From Morinoia aosen (lineage: Eukaryota > Arthropoda > Malacostraca > Amphipoda > Talitridae): a stretch of 64,000 nt of DNA. The stretch covers positions 28,080,120-28,144,119 of the forward strand of contig CM059568.1 of NCBI GenBank assembly GCA_030386875.1, in the 5' to 3' direction. Position 1 is the stretch's first letter; every line of letters starts with the position of its first letter. Below the pieces are notes generated by a model. It worked only from the letters and a program-made list of their open reading frames with translations. It was not told the DNA's origin and did not search any database. The position numbers were made by a program, and so were the translations under genes. Positions 35,292-48,363 of this stretch are shown here, piece by piece.

Positions 35292-38200
35292 GCGTAAATA
35301 AGTGAAGATAGCCATATAATTATAATCCAATGCTATAAAACTTTCATAATTTTACAGAAACACAGCATTGCTGGTAATGTCAATAATGATTAAAACAATA
35401 CAAAGACATACAACTAAACAATTACCGTTGCAAAGAAGCAACATCTCCGTCTGCGAGTTGATGCCTTCGCTTATCTATAGTAGGAAACTCCTGTGTAATA
35501 TCACTCGGGCTATTCTGCACCACACATCGCCGAGAGCGCAATAAAGTTCGTCGCTTATGACATTTTGTTACACGGAACGATACAGCGACAGACTTTCTCG
35601 ATAGTTCAGAGGGCAGGCACATAAACAAGTGATGTCGATCAATGGAAAAGGCTGCTGGTGCTCGACTTCCCGGCTGTGCGGCGCTGATGCGGTCGTGAGG
35701 CGAGAGTGCGTCAGATGAATGCAACCGTAAGACGGACTGTATCGAATGTGTTCGCCCGAAATTATCGCAAGATCAAATGAACGTTTTGCTCTAGGCTATA
35801 AAACTGCTCATCTATGGAAAATCAAGCATTACACTTTCCATTGCAGGTTTTCGAAGAGGAACAGAGTTTCAGCTTCAAATGCGTTCGTTGACGGGTTTGA
35901 AATATATATTTATCCTTCACGAGTAACGTCAACGCACAAGGTACAGTGAAGTTTGCACCAAATTTCTTTAGGAATTTCGAAGGTATGAAATTTGCAGAGA
36001 GTTTCTTTGATGGAAGCTTCATATAAAAAAATTTTGGAGAATTGCTCAGTCACTCGATTAAAGCTAAAAAAACTATCTTGGAACTTAATTCCGAATTTTT
36101 CGGGCCACGAAGACTCAGGGGACCACAGCCTCCCGGATGCAACAATTTCTCACGGACCTTCAACGAAGGAAACGTCCACAAAAACTACATTCGCGAGTTT
36201 CCTCCAGAAACACCAAAGTGAAAATACGAAACAACTAAGGAACCATTTAGTATCCTTAAGCAGTGCTAGCATAGTTCAAATAGCTTCAGAAAAAGTACAC
36301 AAAACGATTTAGTAGATGATTCGAGCGTAATAAACTCGTTGGGAAAAAGGAATTCGTAAAATTTACAAGAAAGTAACTTTCAGACTATTTGCGTAGGTTA
36401 GCTCTTACTATGTTGCTCAACTCATTGTGGTACAAAAATCACGAAATATTTCAATCAAATAATCACAACTATACTTTTGAGAAATAGACAATCTCGAAAT
36501 AGAGGCTTCAACGTTGAATAAAAATGCGATCAGTTTTATTAATTACCACCATTTCTATTTGATTTTCCAAGAAAAATAATTTATCATAAATGAATTCGGT
36601 ACGTGACACAGAAATAACCAAGTCTGACATGGCAGCACACATTGAACATGAGCGCAAGTGTGCACAAGTGTATCGTCGACCGCATTTGCGGCAAGCAATG
36701 GAAGATGTTGTCAATGCTGAGTAAGAAATTTAGCTGCTTCGACAGCGAGCTGCAGCATAGTCGAGGCAGTGTCCAGACGACCAAACGTGACGCGGGAACA
36801 AGCGCTGTTTTTTCATGATGATCGAAGCATGTCGCAAGCAATCACCGAAGAAAGCCGCGTCGACGCGACAAAATGATAAATTGCAAATGATAAAAAGCGA
36901 CTTGAGCTCGACAGGAAGGTACGTCTGAAAAGTTGAACTCCACGATAGTAGAATTGTTAAAATGAGCGAACATTGCTCAATGTTCTCCAGCTTTATAATA
37001 GAGAACTGCAACATAATCATATCAATATTTAAACAATAGACCAAGTTGCATTATAAGTAGACTTAACTGATGGTGAAATACTGTACCTAAAGCATGTTTT
37101 TAGCTTATTACAGAATAAGTTGAAAGATTTTTCATGAAGTTCATACCTATAAGCCAAGCACGACGTATTACCAAAACTACGTCATGCAGCCGCGAAGTCA
37201 ACCACAAGAAAAATGGACAAGTATCCGCAAGCACAAATATAATTTGGGTTATCACACGCGCCTGACGACCTCTCGTGAGAAGCAGCACTGGGCCGTTCAT
37301 TCATGCGGCGAGAGCCGCTGCAAGAAAGCTTGACCAAATTCTCCCTGCGAGTGTCGGACATCTAAAAGACGACGAACTACGTTGTGAACTCCAAGAAAAA
37401 ACGCGAGCGCGAAAAAAGACAGCCAGAAACTGACGTTGGAGAACAGGCACTGTTATGTTGGATCAGGCTTTCTCCGCGGATTTGAAATAAACTTCAATGC
37501 ATTTTCATCTCTAGAATGTATTTAGTGAGAGTAAAAGGAAAATAAAGTATGGGGCTGTTGATGTTGAAAGTAGGCCCAAATAAGCTACAGAGGTTCACTA
37601 TGGTCGACAAAATGAAGGAAAAGTTAAAAGATGAACTTCAATATTGCTGCATCGGTTTGCTGCACTTTCAATATACATTGACTACGATGACTCCGAAAAG
37701 GAAACATTTCCGTGTCAGACCGCACTGTCTACGACAATATAGATTAAATCTGACGATTGAAGGATTTAAAAAAATTGTACGTTTGTGTCAGGAGCTGTAA
37801 ACTGTTCGCCAACCAACAACGTGAGGCCATGTGTGAATTTTTTTGAACAATTTACGACAAGTAAAAATACCCTCCCTGAAACCAAGTCTTCTCGAAATCC
37901 AATTCTAAGAGTATGAAGCAACGCACAACCCCCCAAGTGTGAAGCAAGAGGATTGCAGAACCCGTTTCCTTGAAGTACATTTGGGAAAGCCTCGTTTCAG
38001 TCGAGATAGGAAAAAACAAATCCAGTGAGAGCGACGATTTGATTCGTAACTTCACTACTATAGAACAAAGGAAACCGAAGCATTCGCTCGCATAATTTCA
38101 TTTGTTTTCTGAGCATGACTGAGATCCTTACATTCCTACGCGCAATTAAAGAAAACATAGTATATTAACTCATGCATGCTAACCAGAATAAACAAAAATC

Positions 38201-39724
38201 CATTCTGCCGCATGTTCGCTTTCCCAACAAATTTTAATATAACGATGTCGCAACCGAACCATTTTTCACTTCAATGAGAATGAATAATGCAAGATCAACG
38301 TAGACATTAATTTCCTTCAACGGAAACACGGGAAATACAAGTTTTAATTGAACGCAAGAATCCCATGACTCTATTTAAAAGATTGCTTCAAAATGAATTA
38401 CGACACAGACAAAGAACTAATTTAAAGACATCTCAGAAAAATGAACACGGTTTTCAAAAGTAGTTTTAGCAACCAAACTTGCGCAATACAAAATGAGCGT
38501 AATTTACAGAATAGACTGAACCAAATTGCGAAATGCAACAGAGCAAAACTGCAATACAAATGATACTTGACTTTCAGAAACGTCGTTTTCAAGCAAGAAA
38601 CCTAAAACCGCACCTTTTAATACGCATACATGCTTAATCGCAGGTGCTATTGACTGAGTTCATTCACCGCAATTAACCCATACATTGTCGTTTGCCATGA
38701 ATTCGGCTCATCGATGTTTTGTGCAGCAGCGATTTCGTTTCAATTAAAATCTGTTCACGTACTTTTATTGACCGACCTGTGGAGGGAATTGAAGTGTTCA
38801 ATAACCATTCATTTTTCAACTGTGTTTCAATAGAAAAAAAGATGAAATGCCCGTAATGTGCGACTGGCGATCAAGTTTGTGTTGATGAAACAATATGTGA
38901 AACACAACCGACTGCCCACTGAGCTCGGAACTGAGAAGGTATAGCGACCGAGTTCCATTCATGGCACGTCATCCTCGAAACTCGGGGTGAACACTCGATG
39001 TAAGCTAAAAAAATTAATTATTTTATATTTGCACTACTTTTTCTATTTTTACTTCAGGAGTTGAACTAAGATATTTTTCGAGGTCATTAGCTTCTCTGTA
39101 AATCATATCGATTTAAAATACGTTAATTTTTTATTAAATCTTTCGTCACATTTTTTGGTGTCGGCGACACAGACAGGGCTCGGAATACAGCACGTGAATC
39201 GCTTACATAGTTCTTTCAGTCAATGAAAAAAAAAGTTAGTCAGTTTCCCTCACAATACTTTACTGAAGTAAATTTAATTATCCTAGTTAATAATTTAAGA
39301 ATTAATTCATACGACTATTATTTAGGCAAAGCGTCCGACCATAACACAAGTTTCTTTTGTTCAGAAGCCCAGTTGCTCACATTGTGCATCGGAGGTCAAC
39401 ACGCACACCTCTTGCTCTCAGTGCCAGAGTATGGGAGTATTCTACACGAGTTTTAAAAAAACGTTCACTGTTAACAGCTTCTCTACTTCTACGATGTCAG
39501 CGAGTTTCTGAATTATACAGTAACCTAGTACCTATTAATCTGCTTTCAATCTTGGCAAAAGAGCAGTTCTTTACAAATACACGAATATGCTAGAGTCCTT
39601 GTATATTTTTAAGCATATATGAGGGTTTGAACCAAAGTATCGGTTCATACCTCCTAACAATAGTGAATGGGCTGTAGCATGTTTTCTGTTTGAGACTATT
39701 AGGATGGAAGATAAGATTGGAGGA
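35292..39724. other. Unassigned sequence with several short open frames
   Basis: No element ends are recognised. Frames of about 100 codons occur on the minus strand (35422-35724, ending at a donor-like CG/GTAATT; 36730-37044) and on the plus strand (35992-36312; 37549-37800). None has a motif I know and none pairs into a convincing gene model, so they are left uncalled. Confidence 0.4.
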
Positions 39725-39895
39725 GTTAATTAATTAATTTGCACCTCCCTAACCATAACGAGAGAAAGAAAGGAATGTGTTATTTAGTATGGAAAGAAGG
39801 AATAATTATGGAATCTACGTACAGATGTGTTCCCCACACAGGATCCATTGCGCATAAAACTGACAGCATTGAAAGAAGTTCCCCAAACACTAAGT
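39725..39895 (-). mobile_element. Retroposon R, 5'-truncated and diverged
   Basis: The tail-side block GCACCTCCCTAACCATAACG, then TTATTTAGTATGGA, then TGTGTTCCCCACACAGGATC and GCGCATAAAACTGACAG follow in R order. Similarity fades after about 39895. Confidence 0.75.
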
Positions 39896-41598
39896 AAATT
39901 GAAATAGGAAATTACAGGTCTATTATTTGTTTCATAATTGTAAATTATATCTATTATTTGAAGCGTGAAAGTTTTGGATATTTGAATGGAACTGCTTCCT
40001 TTGGTCGTAGTCATTCATGAGATGATCTCAAGTTGAAAAGTCCTAAAGAAGAATTTTGAGAATGTCTCAATCTCGAGGAATGTCTGAGTTTACCTGACAT
40101 CAAGAGTTATCAAAATGAGAGATACTTTCACTCAAACCACGTAAATCTGAGCTAATAAATTCAGCTTAACTGCTTAACTGACAAACTTCTCTGCGCTTTA
40201 AAGAGCTCAAGACCGCATTGCGCCTGCGTAAGCAACGACGGCTACGCTCAGTTTCTTCCAAATTAAAGTTCAGTTGAAATCGTAAAGCGCGCGAGACCAA
40301 CATAAACATATCAGGATTTTGAATGAAAAGATGCGTGGGAGAAAACAAGCAAAAAGTTACACAAGTATACATACTTCATGCATGAAAAGGAGTCGAAATC
40401 GAGGGTAAAAGGCAGCTCTTGAGACAGGGGTTCTTTTAGAGCTGAAAGTAAAAGATAGAAACTCACGGTAAATTGACAGGTTATGGGCGAGTTTATGGAG
40501 CGCACGTAATGGCGTTAGTTTGCATGGTGACTTGTTCGCTGGATTCGCGCGTGTGAACGGCGCAATAAAAGCAGAACGTGAGGCGTGATGAACACTTTCC
40601 CTGCCGCGCTGTCTGCACGTCACGTTCCAGTGCGAAAGAGGGACGGTAAAACTGAACGTTTAGATGGCCCAGAGGCGCTCTGTACACAAATGGCGATGTT
40701 GGCCAATGGCAATTGTAGCCGCTGGCAACTGCGCGACGTGGTCAAGTTCGACTGAGATTACGTGTGCACATCGAGTTTTGAACTCGGCAGGAATGTTGTG
40801 AAACGAAAAATTTCAAATGAAGATTATCACTTAATAGCAAAAAATTTAACATTCAGTTGTCGTTCACTCTTAATATCCTCAAGATACTAATTGCAAAATT
40901 CTAATAGCATTTTTAAAGTGAGCGAAAATATACATCGTTGTCAAGAATTACGCATGGCAAGAATACAATTTTAGGTCGATGCAAGTAAGGTTCAACTCCG
41001 TGTCGTGACTAGTCAACTTTGTGCCCAAGAGCCAGATTTTCATATAATTTTCGTCATCGTAGCAGTACATCCGGGAAAGTAAGTTCTAAGTAGACGCAAC
41101 TCTGCGAGGCGTACTGCTAAAACGACGCCAATTATTAGAAAATCAGCCTCCACATAAGCAGCACAGGACGCGTCCGGCCGAAAACGAGCTCAGAGCCGCA
41201 GGCCGGACTGCCCAGAGGCGCGTTCTGCCAAGGTCTTCTGCTGGAGCAGTCCTTTCTCCCTGGCCACGACCTTGTGTGCCGGTCTCCCAGACACTCAGCA
41301 AACTTCAGCTAAGTAAAACTCACCCTGAATTTAAAAAAAAAATTGCACTAGTGCTTCTCCCTACGTTCCACAATGCGATTTTTTAACTAAAAGATTATTC
41401 GAAACCCAGCTTTGCAGCCATGACTAATTTTATCACACGGAGGACCGCTGAGGACCGCGTCGGAGGATCACTAAAATATCAATACAATAAACTCTGTGTT
41501 TTCCATGACATGCAGACATAAAAGGAATGGAAGAATATACGGGTGCATAATAATTTAGGTTACTGCTATAGAACTTCTACAAAGAACGTTCTCTTTCA
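39896..41598. other. Unassigned sequence with a GC-rich patch
   Basis: A GC-rich patch at about 41150-41310 has an ATG-less open frame on the plus strand next to a donor-like CTAA/GTAAAA. It could be an internal exon but there is no homology I recognise. Another patch at 40490-40740 has overlapping minus-strand frames of 64-88 codons. Confidence 0.35.
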
Positions 41599-41649
41599 GA
41601 TTAGATTACAAGTTAGTTTAAACATCCCTAAACACAACAAAGGTGTTCC

Positions 41650-41676
41650 GGTGCTACTATAGCGTGAGGTGTCCCA

Positions 41677-41738
<62 letters not shown>

Positions 41739-41902
41739 TGCCTATCCAGGTGCAGTTTGAGATAAACAAATTAAGTGTTTATCGCTAAATTAAATGTATG
41801 GAAATAAGTAATATTCATTAGTAACCTAACCCTACCCTATAGTACTGGCTAGAGGTAGATCTCATGCTTTAGGGTGGTAGATCTCAAGCTATAGCAGCGT
41901 CT
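41650..41902. mobile_element. 253-bp MITE with internal (AT)n
   Basis: Flanked by GTGTTCC at 41643-41649 and 41903-41909, a 7-bp duplication of R sequence. The ends are imperfect inverted repeats of about 28 bp: GTGCTACTATAGCGTGAGG on the left and, on the complement, ACGCTGCTATAGCTTGAGA on the right. Inside are a 58-bp (AT)n tract and three direct GGTAGATCTCA-type motifs near the right end. There is no coding capacity. Superfamily is uncertain, because the end does not match hAT or piggyBac. Confidence 0.82.
41679..41736. repeat. (AT)n microsatellite, about 29 repeats
   Basis: A perfect AT dinucleotide tract inside the MITE, probably length-variable and prone to cruciform extrusion. Confidence 0.97.
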
Positions 41903-42279
41903 GTGTTCCTAACAGAGAAAGGATGAAGGCACCGTTCACAGCAAAATTTAGGGAAACGGAAGTCTATAGATGAAGTGTATTCCCGCACTCTCCGCAAAGG
42001 AAAAGCAAGGCTGAAGGTAATTTATGAAACAAGATCAGAGTTCAAGAAAAAAGCAAAAGGAGCAGTGAGGCGAAAATTTTGTCCTTAACAAAACGAAAAT
42101 TAAAGCTATTTAAAAAAACATCTAAACCAACTCGGAACCTCACATCTTCCCCCTGGGAGGACAAATTTCTAACCGCTAATGGGAAACGATGTTTTTCAAT
42201 AACTACGTTTAGAGTTACGCTTCCTTGCTTAGGCATCAGCATTGCTATGAAAAATACAAACGTTATAGGTAATTAGGAA

Positions 42280-45200
42280 AACATCTCTGTACCTCAGCAG
42301 TCCTGCCAACGATCTCTGTACCTCAGCAGTCCTGCCAACGATCTCTGTACCTCAGCAGTCCTGCCAACGATCTCTGTACCTCAGCAGTCCTGCCAACGAT
42401 CTCTGTACCTCAGCAGTCCTGCCAACGATCTCTGTACCTCAGCAGTCCTGCCAACGATCTCTGTACCTCAGCAGTCCTGCCAACGATCTCTGTACCTCAG
42501 CAGTCCTGCCAACGATCTCTGTACCTCAGCAGTCCTGCCAACGATCTCTGTACCTCAGCAGTCCTGCCAACGATCTCTGTACCTCAGCAGTCCTGCCAAC
42601 GATCTCTGTACCTCAGCAGTCCTGCCAACGATCTCTGTACCTCAGCAGTTCTGCCAACGATCTCTGTACCTCAGCAGTCCTGCCAACGATCTCTGTACCT
42701 CAGCAGTCCTGCCAACGATCTCTGTACCTCAGCGGTCCTGCCAACGATCTCTGTACCTCAGCAGTCCTGCCAACGATCTCTGTACCTCAGCAGTCCTGCC
42801 AACGATCTCTGTACCTCAGCAGTCCTGCCAACGATCTCTGTACCTCAGCAGTTCTGCCAACGATCTCTGTACCTCAGCAGTCCTGCCAACGGTCTCTGTA
42901 CCTCAGCAGTTCTGCCAACGATCTCTGTACCTCAGCAGTTCTGCCAACGATCTCTGTACCTCAGCAGTTCTGCCAACGGTCTCTGTACCTCAGCAGTTCT
43001 GCCAACGATCTCTGTACCTCAGCAGTTCTGCCAACGGTCTCTGTACCTCAGCAGTTCTGCCAACGGTCTCTGTACCTCAGCAGTTCTGCCAACGGTCTCT
43101 GTACCTCAGCAGTTCTGCCAACGGTCTCTGTACCTCAGCAGTTCTGCCAACGATCTCTGTACCTCAGCAGTCCTGCCAACGATCTCTGTACCTCAGCAGT
43201 CCTGCCAACGATCTCTGTACCTCAGCAGTCCTGCCAACGATCTCTGTACCTCAGCAGTCCTGCCAACGATCTCTGTACCTCAGCAGTCCTGCCAACGATC
43301 TCTGTACCTCAGCAGTCCTGCCAACGATCTCTGTACCTCAGCAGTCCTGCCAACGATCTCTGTACCTCAGCAGTCCTGCCAACGATCTCTGTACCTCAGC
43401 AGTCCTGCCAACGATCTCTGTACCTCAGCAGTCCTGCCAACGATCTCTGTACCTCAGCAGTCCTGCCATCGATCTCTGTACCTCAGCAGTCCTGCCAACG
43501 ATCTCTGTACCTCAGCAGTCCTGCCAACGATCTGTGTACCTCAGCAGTCCTGCCAACGATCTGTGTACCTCAGCAGTCCTGCCAACGATCTCAGTACCTC
43601 AGCAGTCCTGCCAACGATCTCAGTACCTCAGCAGTCCTGCCAACGATCTCTGTACCTCAGCAGTCCTGCCAACGATCTCTGTACCTCAGCAGTCCTGCCA
43701 ACGATCTCTGTACCTCAGCAGTCCTGCCAACGATCTCTGTACCTCAGCAGTTCTGCCAACGATCTCTGTACCTCAACAGTCCTGCCAACGATCTCTGTAC
43801 CTCAACAGTCCTGCCAACGATCTCTGTACCTCAGCAGTCCTGCCAACGATCTCTGTACCTCAGCAGTTCTGCCAACGATCTCTGTACCTCAGCAGTTCTG
43901 CCAACGATCTCTGTACCTCAGCAGTCCTGCCAACGATCTCTGTACCTCAAAAGTCCTGCCAACGATCTCTGTACCTCAGCAGTCCTGCCAACGATCTCTG
44001 TACCTCAAAAGTCCTGCCAACGATCTCTGTACCTCAGCAGTCCTGCCAACGATCTCTGTACCTCAGCAGTCCTGCCAACGATCTCTGTACCTCAAAAGTC
44101 CTGCCAACGATCTCTGTACCTCAGCAGTCCTGCCAACGATCTCTGTACCTCAGCAGTCCTGCCAACGATCTCTGTACCTCAGCAGTTCTGCCAACGATCT
44201 CTGTACCTTAGCAGTCCTGCCAACGATCTCTGTACCTCAGCAGTCCTGCCAACGATCTCTGTACCTCAGCAGTCCTGCCAACGATCTCTGTACCTCAGCA
44301 GTCCTGCCAACGATCTCTGTACCTCAGCAGTCCTGCCAACGATCTCTGTACCTTAGCAGTCCTGCCAACGATCTCTGTACCTCAGCAGTCCTGCCAACGA
44401 TCTCTGTACCTCAGCAGTTCTGCCAACGATCTCTGTACCTCAGCAGTTCTGCCAACGATCTCTGTACCTCAGCAGTCCTGCCAACGATCTCTGTACCTCA
44501 GCAGTCCTGCCAACGATCTCTGTACCTCAGCAGTCCTGCCAACGATCTCTGTACCTCAGCAGTCCTGCCAACGATCTCTGTACCTCAGCAGTCCTGCCAA
44601 CGATCTCTGTACCTCAGCAGTCCTGCCAACGATCTCTGTACCTCAGCAGTCCTGCCAACGATCTCTGTACCTCAGCAGTTCTGCCAACGATCTCTGTACC
44701 TCAGCAGTCCTGCCAACGATCTCTGTACCTCAGCAGTCCTGCCAACGATCTCTGTACCTCAGCAGTCCTGCCAACGATCTCTGTACCTCAGCAGTTCTGC
44801 CAACGATCTCTGTACCTCAGCAGTTCTGCCAACGATCTCTGTACCTCAGCAGTCCTGCCAACGATCTCTGTACCTCAGCAGTCCTGCCAACGATCTCTGT
44901 ACCTCAGCAGTCCTGCCAACGATCTCTGTACCTCAGCAGTCCTGCCAACGATCTCTGTACCTCAGCAGTCCTGCCAACGATCTCTGTACCTCAGCAGTCC
45001 TGCCAACGATCTCTGTACCTCAGCAGTCCTGCCAACGATCTCTGTACCTCAGCAGTCCTGCCAACGATCTCTGTACCTCAGCAGTCCTGCCAACGATCTC
45101 TGTACCTCAGCAGTCCTGCCAACGATCTCTGTACCTCAACAGTCCTGCCAACGATCTCTGTACCTCAACAGTCCTGCCAACGATCTCTGTACCTCAACAG

Positions 45201-45560
45201 TCCTGCTAATGATCTCTGTACCTCAACAGTCCTGCCAACGATCTCTGTACCTCAGCAGTTCTGCCAACGATCTCTGTACCTCAGCAGTCCTGCCAACGAT
45301 CTCTGTACCTCAGCAGTCCTGCCAACGATCTCTGTACCTCAGCAGTCCTGCCAACGATCTCTGTACCTCAGCAGTCCTGCCAACGATCTCTGTACCTCAA
45401 CAGTCCTGCCAACGATCTCTGTACCTCGACAGTCCTGCCAACGATCTCTGTACCCCAGCAGTCCTGCCAACGATCTCTGTACCTCAACAGTCCTGCCCAC
45501 AATCTCCATCAGTTTAGCCAATAGTCTTCTGCTTTCAGTCCTACCAACAATCTGCATCAC
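42280..45560. repeat. 29-bp satellite, about 111 units
   Basis: Direct tandem repeats of a 29-bp unit built from CTGTACCTCAGCAG and TCCTGCCAACGATCT. The core runs to about 45500; 45500-45560 are decayed edge units. Variants cluster: units with GGTCT and TTCTG dominate 42880-43150, units with CTCAAAAG recur 2 and 3 units apart at 43940-44100, and CTCAACAG units cluster near 43780-43815 and 45130-45490. Such clustering is expected from local unequal exchange. The plus-strand frames (up to 548 codons) are artefacts of a stop-free 29-bp unit cycling through all three phases. Confidence 0.97.
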
Positions 45561-45673
45561 TCACAAATAATCTTTGATAACACGCAGAATAAACCTTGAG
45601 AAAACCACAAAAACCTTCAATGAGCTGAGGTAATATTTGGCGATCAATTGAGAACATTTGGTCGAAGGTAGGG

Positions 45674-46328
45674 TAAATCTGAAGGAAAGAACAATAATCG
45701 ATTTTGTAAATTTCGATGCCTAAACATAGTTAATTAGATCGAAATAAACAAGTTTTCTTCTATGTACTTTCCGTCTGAAATGAGTATTTTATTAGATAAA
45801 GCGGTAAATGATTTACCGCAACTCCAGTACTTGAAGCGAAAAGAAATTCATCGTTCCCGTGGTAGGGCATCACTGCAATGGAGTCTCGCTTCCAGCGCGA
45901 TCGTCATCAAGACGAAACCAAACCTACCGCTATACCTCGTTAAATACTCATTTGACGAAAAAAGTGTATGGAAGAAAAGTTGTTTATTTCGATGTTATTA
46001 GCATGATTCAAGCAACAAAAATTCGAAAATCGATGAGTAGCTGTTTATTCGAGCGCATTCGTCATCAAAGACGAAACTAAACCTATGGCCATAACTCGTT
46101 AAATACTCATTTGAGACGGAAAGTGCATAGACGAGAATTGTTTATTTAGATCTAATTGCCTATTTCTAGGCACCGAAAAGTGGAAAATCGATTACTGACC
46201 AACGCTACACATTTACCGTCATTTCAGACGGAAAGTGCATAGAAGAAAACTTGTTTATTTTGATTAAATTAATTATGTTTAGGCACCGAAAAGTCGGAAA
46301 TCTGTTTTTGTCCTTTCCTTCAGATATA
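45674..46328. repeat. Inverted and direct repeat cluster, probable TIR-element remnants
   Basis: Arms of about 110 bp at 45674-45782 and 46219-46328 are inverted copies (shared blocks CTGAAGGAAAG, GCCTAAACATA, AAACAAGTTTTCTTCTATG, TTTCCGTCTGAAATGA). Between them are two direct copies, about 156 bp apart, of a related segment containing CTCGTTAAATACTCATTTGA (about 45895-46050 and 46050-46205). This looks like a non-autonomous element with internally duplicated ends. No transposase, and no clear target duplication found. Confidence 0.7.
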
Positions 46329-48363
46329 CCGCAGGTAGCACATGAACCGATATTTCCTTCATGAGTGGCCAGTCAGCCGTCACACCTGACCAACTCGATT
46401 TACGACCAAGAATTGGGAACAACCACGCCGCTCTCGTTGCCCTGCTTGGCAGCGCAGCGCCTCGAGCTCGGTTACAGGTCCTTCAATCATCGATCAAACT
46501 AGCGACGAGTTCATCGTGAAACAATCACAAATTTTCGATCTGAGAAAGTGGCTGCAAAATTTGCAGATCTTTTCTGCTTTGACTATCAACAACAAAATGA
46601 GCACAATAGAAAAAAGTGCGCGACTGGAAATAGAGGTGGAAGCTTCTTTCCTGTATCCGGCTTTCTTGCGTTATCGTGGGGAAGAAAACGCTCTTCCTCA
46701 CACCGTGAGCTCGAAAACTGAACAATGCCATAGCAAAGGTCACCCTACTGACAGAATAGGCGACTGCACATCCTCGTGCAAGGCGTGCAACATTCGTGTA
46801 CGACAACAAATGAACATTGAGAGTCATCGCATAGGAATTTCACAAGCGAACGCTTCTGCCACAATGTCTATATGACCATACACCATGTCTATATGAGCCG
46901 AGAAAACAACATAGCGCGTAATTGTAGGGGCAAAAAATAGAAAATTTCCCGAACACGATGATCCAGCGAGCAAGTGAATGAGCAACGATGTTTTAAAAAA
47001 GGGCAGGTACTAAGCGAAGGGTCACGCCACTGAGTACGCGGGCTGTACATTGGTCAGTAAATTATGTGAGCTGCTATCGGTCGCGGCTGCTCATCTATCG
47101 AAGAAGCTGTGAATTTTCACAATTCTTTTTTATGTCGATTTCTCTAGAAAAATCAGCTTTTAATTGTCATCAATCTTAAATTAAAAGTTAAGACCTAAAT
47201 TTTTTCACAGTTGCATTAACATGTGCTAAACGGAGAGTGAAATTAAGGACTCCATATTTTAGAAAGCTCAGACAAAGTTTAAATTGACTCCTGTAAGGGT
47301 TCCCAAAGGAACTCTTCGCAATCATTGTAAAGCTAAGATTAAAATGAACATTTCTTCACAATAACAAATTTTAATCACCGAGAGTTACCGCAAACAATGT
47401 GTAGAGCTGCACCAATTAACGAAAAAGTGTTGAAATAACAATTCGGTAGGCTACTGTGTGTCTTCTGCGGAATTGAATGGAAACATTTTCATTAATGCAG
47501 TAAAAAAACTGACTAGAAATTTATAATACAAAAAAATGGTTAAGTCTCTAGGCCATGTTTCTAGCCCATTATTTCCAGAACCGGTCCACCTCAGGGCGCC
47601 GCTGCACGCGTTTTATTGCACCTCCTTCGCCCACCGCGTCTGCGCACTCACTGACTGCGGACCAGGTATCCGCGCTACTTACGGCAGCTTCTTGCCGTGA
47701 TGAGGTGGCTGCGAGAAGCGGATTTTTGGCGATTGCGCAGGTTTCCATCCACGTTTTCGGAAGAAGCATAAAGGACGCGCGAAGGTTGCGCCTTCACTCC
47801 TCCAGTTAATTGTCTCGGCAGTAATGCTGAAATGTATCTAACGGAGCCAAATGCAGTTTATAAATTTTTCGCAACGCCATGAACAGAAGAATATGTTCCA
47901 TGATGAGGTGATTGAAAGCCTTTGCTGTGCATGAGAATGAGAGCGTAGAGTAGAAATATTTCCTTAATTAATGAGCAAATGAACCACGAAGTTTCTTCTT
48001 CACGGACAAAGGAGCATCTCGACTGCTGAGTTGCATACTTTCTGCCATCACTAGGAAGCTACACTTTTCTCTACTGCTCGAACACAGAATTCTAAGGATT
48101 TATTTTAAAGAAACAGATCTAGTGGAGCAAACATGACCTCTTTAAGCCACATGTTTACACAACAACATAACTACTCACATAGATTGTTCCGTACAAGGAC
48201 ACCATGAATGTTACTCTACTGTTAAGTGGTTAAAAATAATTCATGACCCACATACCTTCATAACTTTTTTAACACTAAGGTACTTTTAATTCATTGAAGT
48301 TTTTGCTAATTTGGGTATTCTAATATTGAAGAGAAAAAGGGTTAAATTTTTCAGTTATTTTCA
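46329..48363. other. Unassigned sequence
   Basis: The largest frame is 119 codons (46516-46875, plus) with no recognisable domain. A small direct repeat of ATGTCTATATGA lies at about 46865-46897. A GC-rich patch at 47580-47800 has overlapping frames on both strands (84 and 66 codons). No gene is called. Confidence 0.4.

Larger units (their letters stand above)
41599..42171 (-). mobile_element. Retroposon R split by a 253-bp MITE
   Basis: The tail side GATTAGATTACAAGTTAG begins at 41599. R sequence runs to 41649, is interrupted to 41902, then resumes and ends near CCCCCTGGGAGG at about 42160. The terminal hairpin is missing. It is the last feature before the 29-bp satellite. Confidence 0.87.

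Noticed and set aside
35422-35724. 100-codon minus-strand frame ending at a donor-like CG/GTAATT
   Set aside because: A single weak donor and an unremarkable product. No linked exon found.
35992-36312. 106-codon plus-strand frame
   Set aside because: Ser/Thr/Lys-rich with no recognisable domain. The length is compatible with chance over 64 kb.
41150-41330. ATG-less open frame with a donor-like end in a GC-rich patch
   Set aside because: Possible exon, but no homology I recognise and a weak acceptor. Not enough to call.
43534-45517. Plus-strand open frames of 225, 548 and 102 codons in the 29-bp array
   Set aside because: An artefact of a 29-bp stop-free unit cycling through the three phases. 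There is no start context, no splice sites and no flanking coding sequence.
46516-46875. 119-codon plus-strand frame
   Set aside because: No recognisable motif, no splice context, and the opposite strand is also open for 100 codons.
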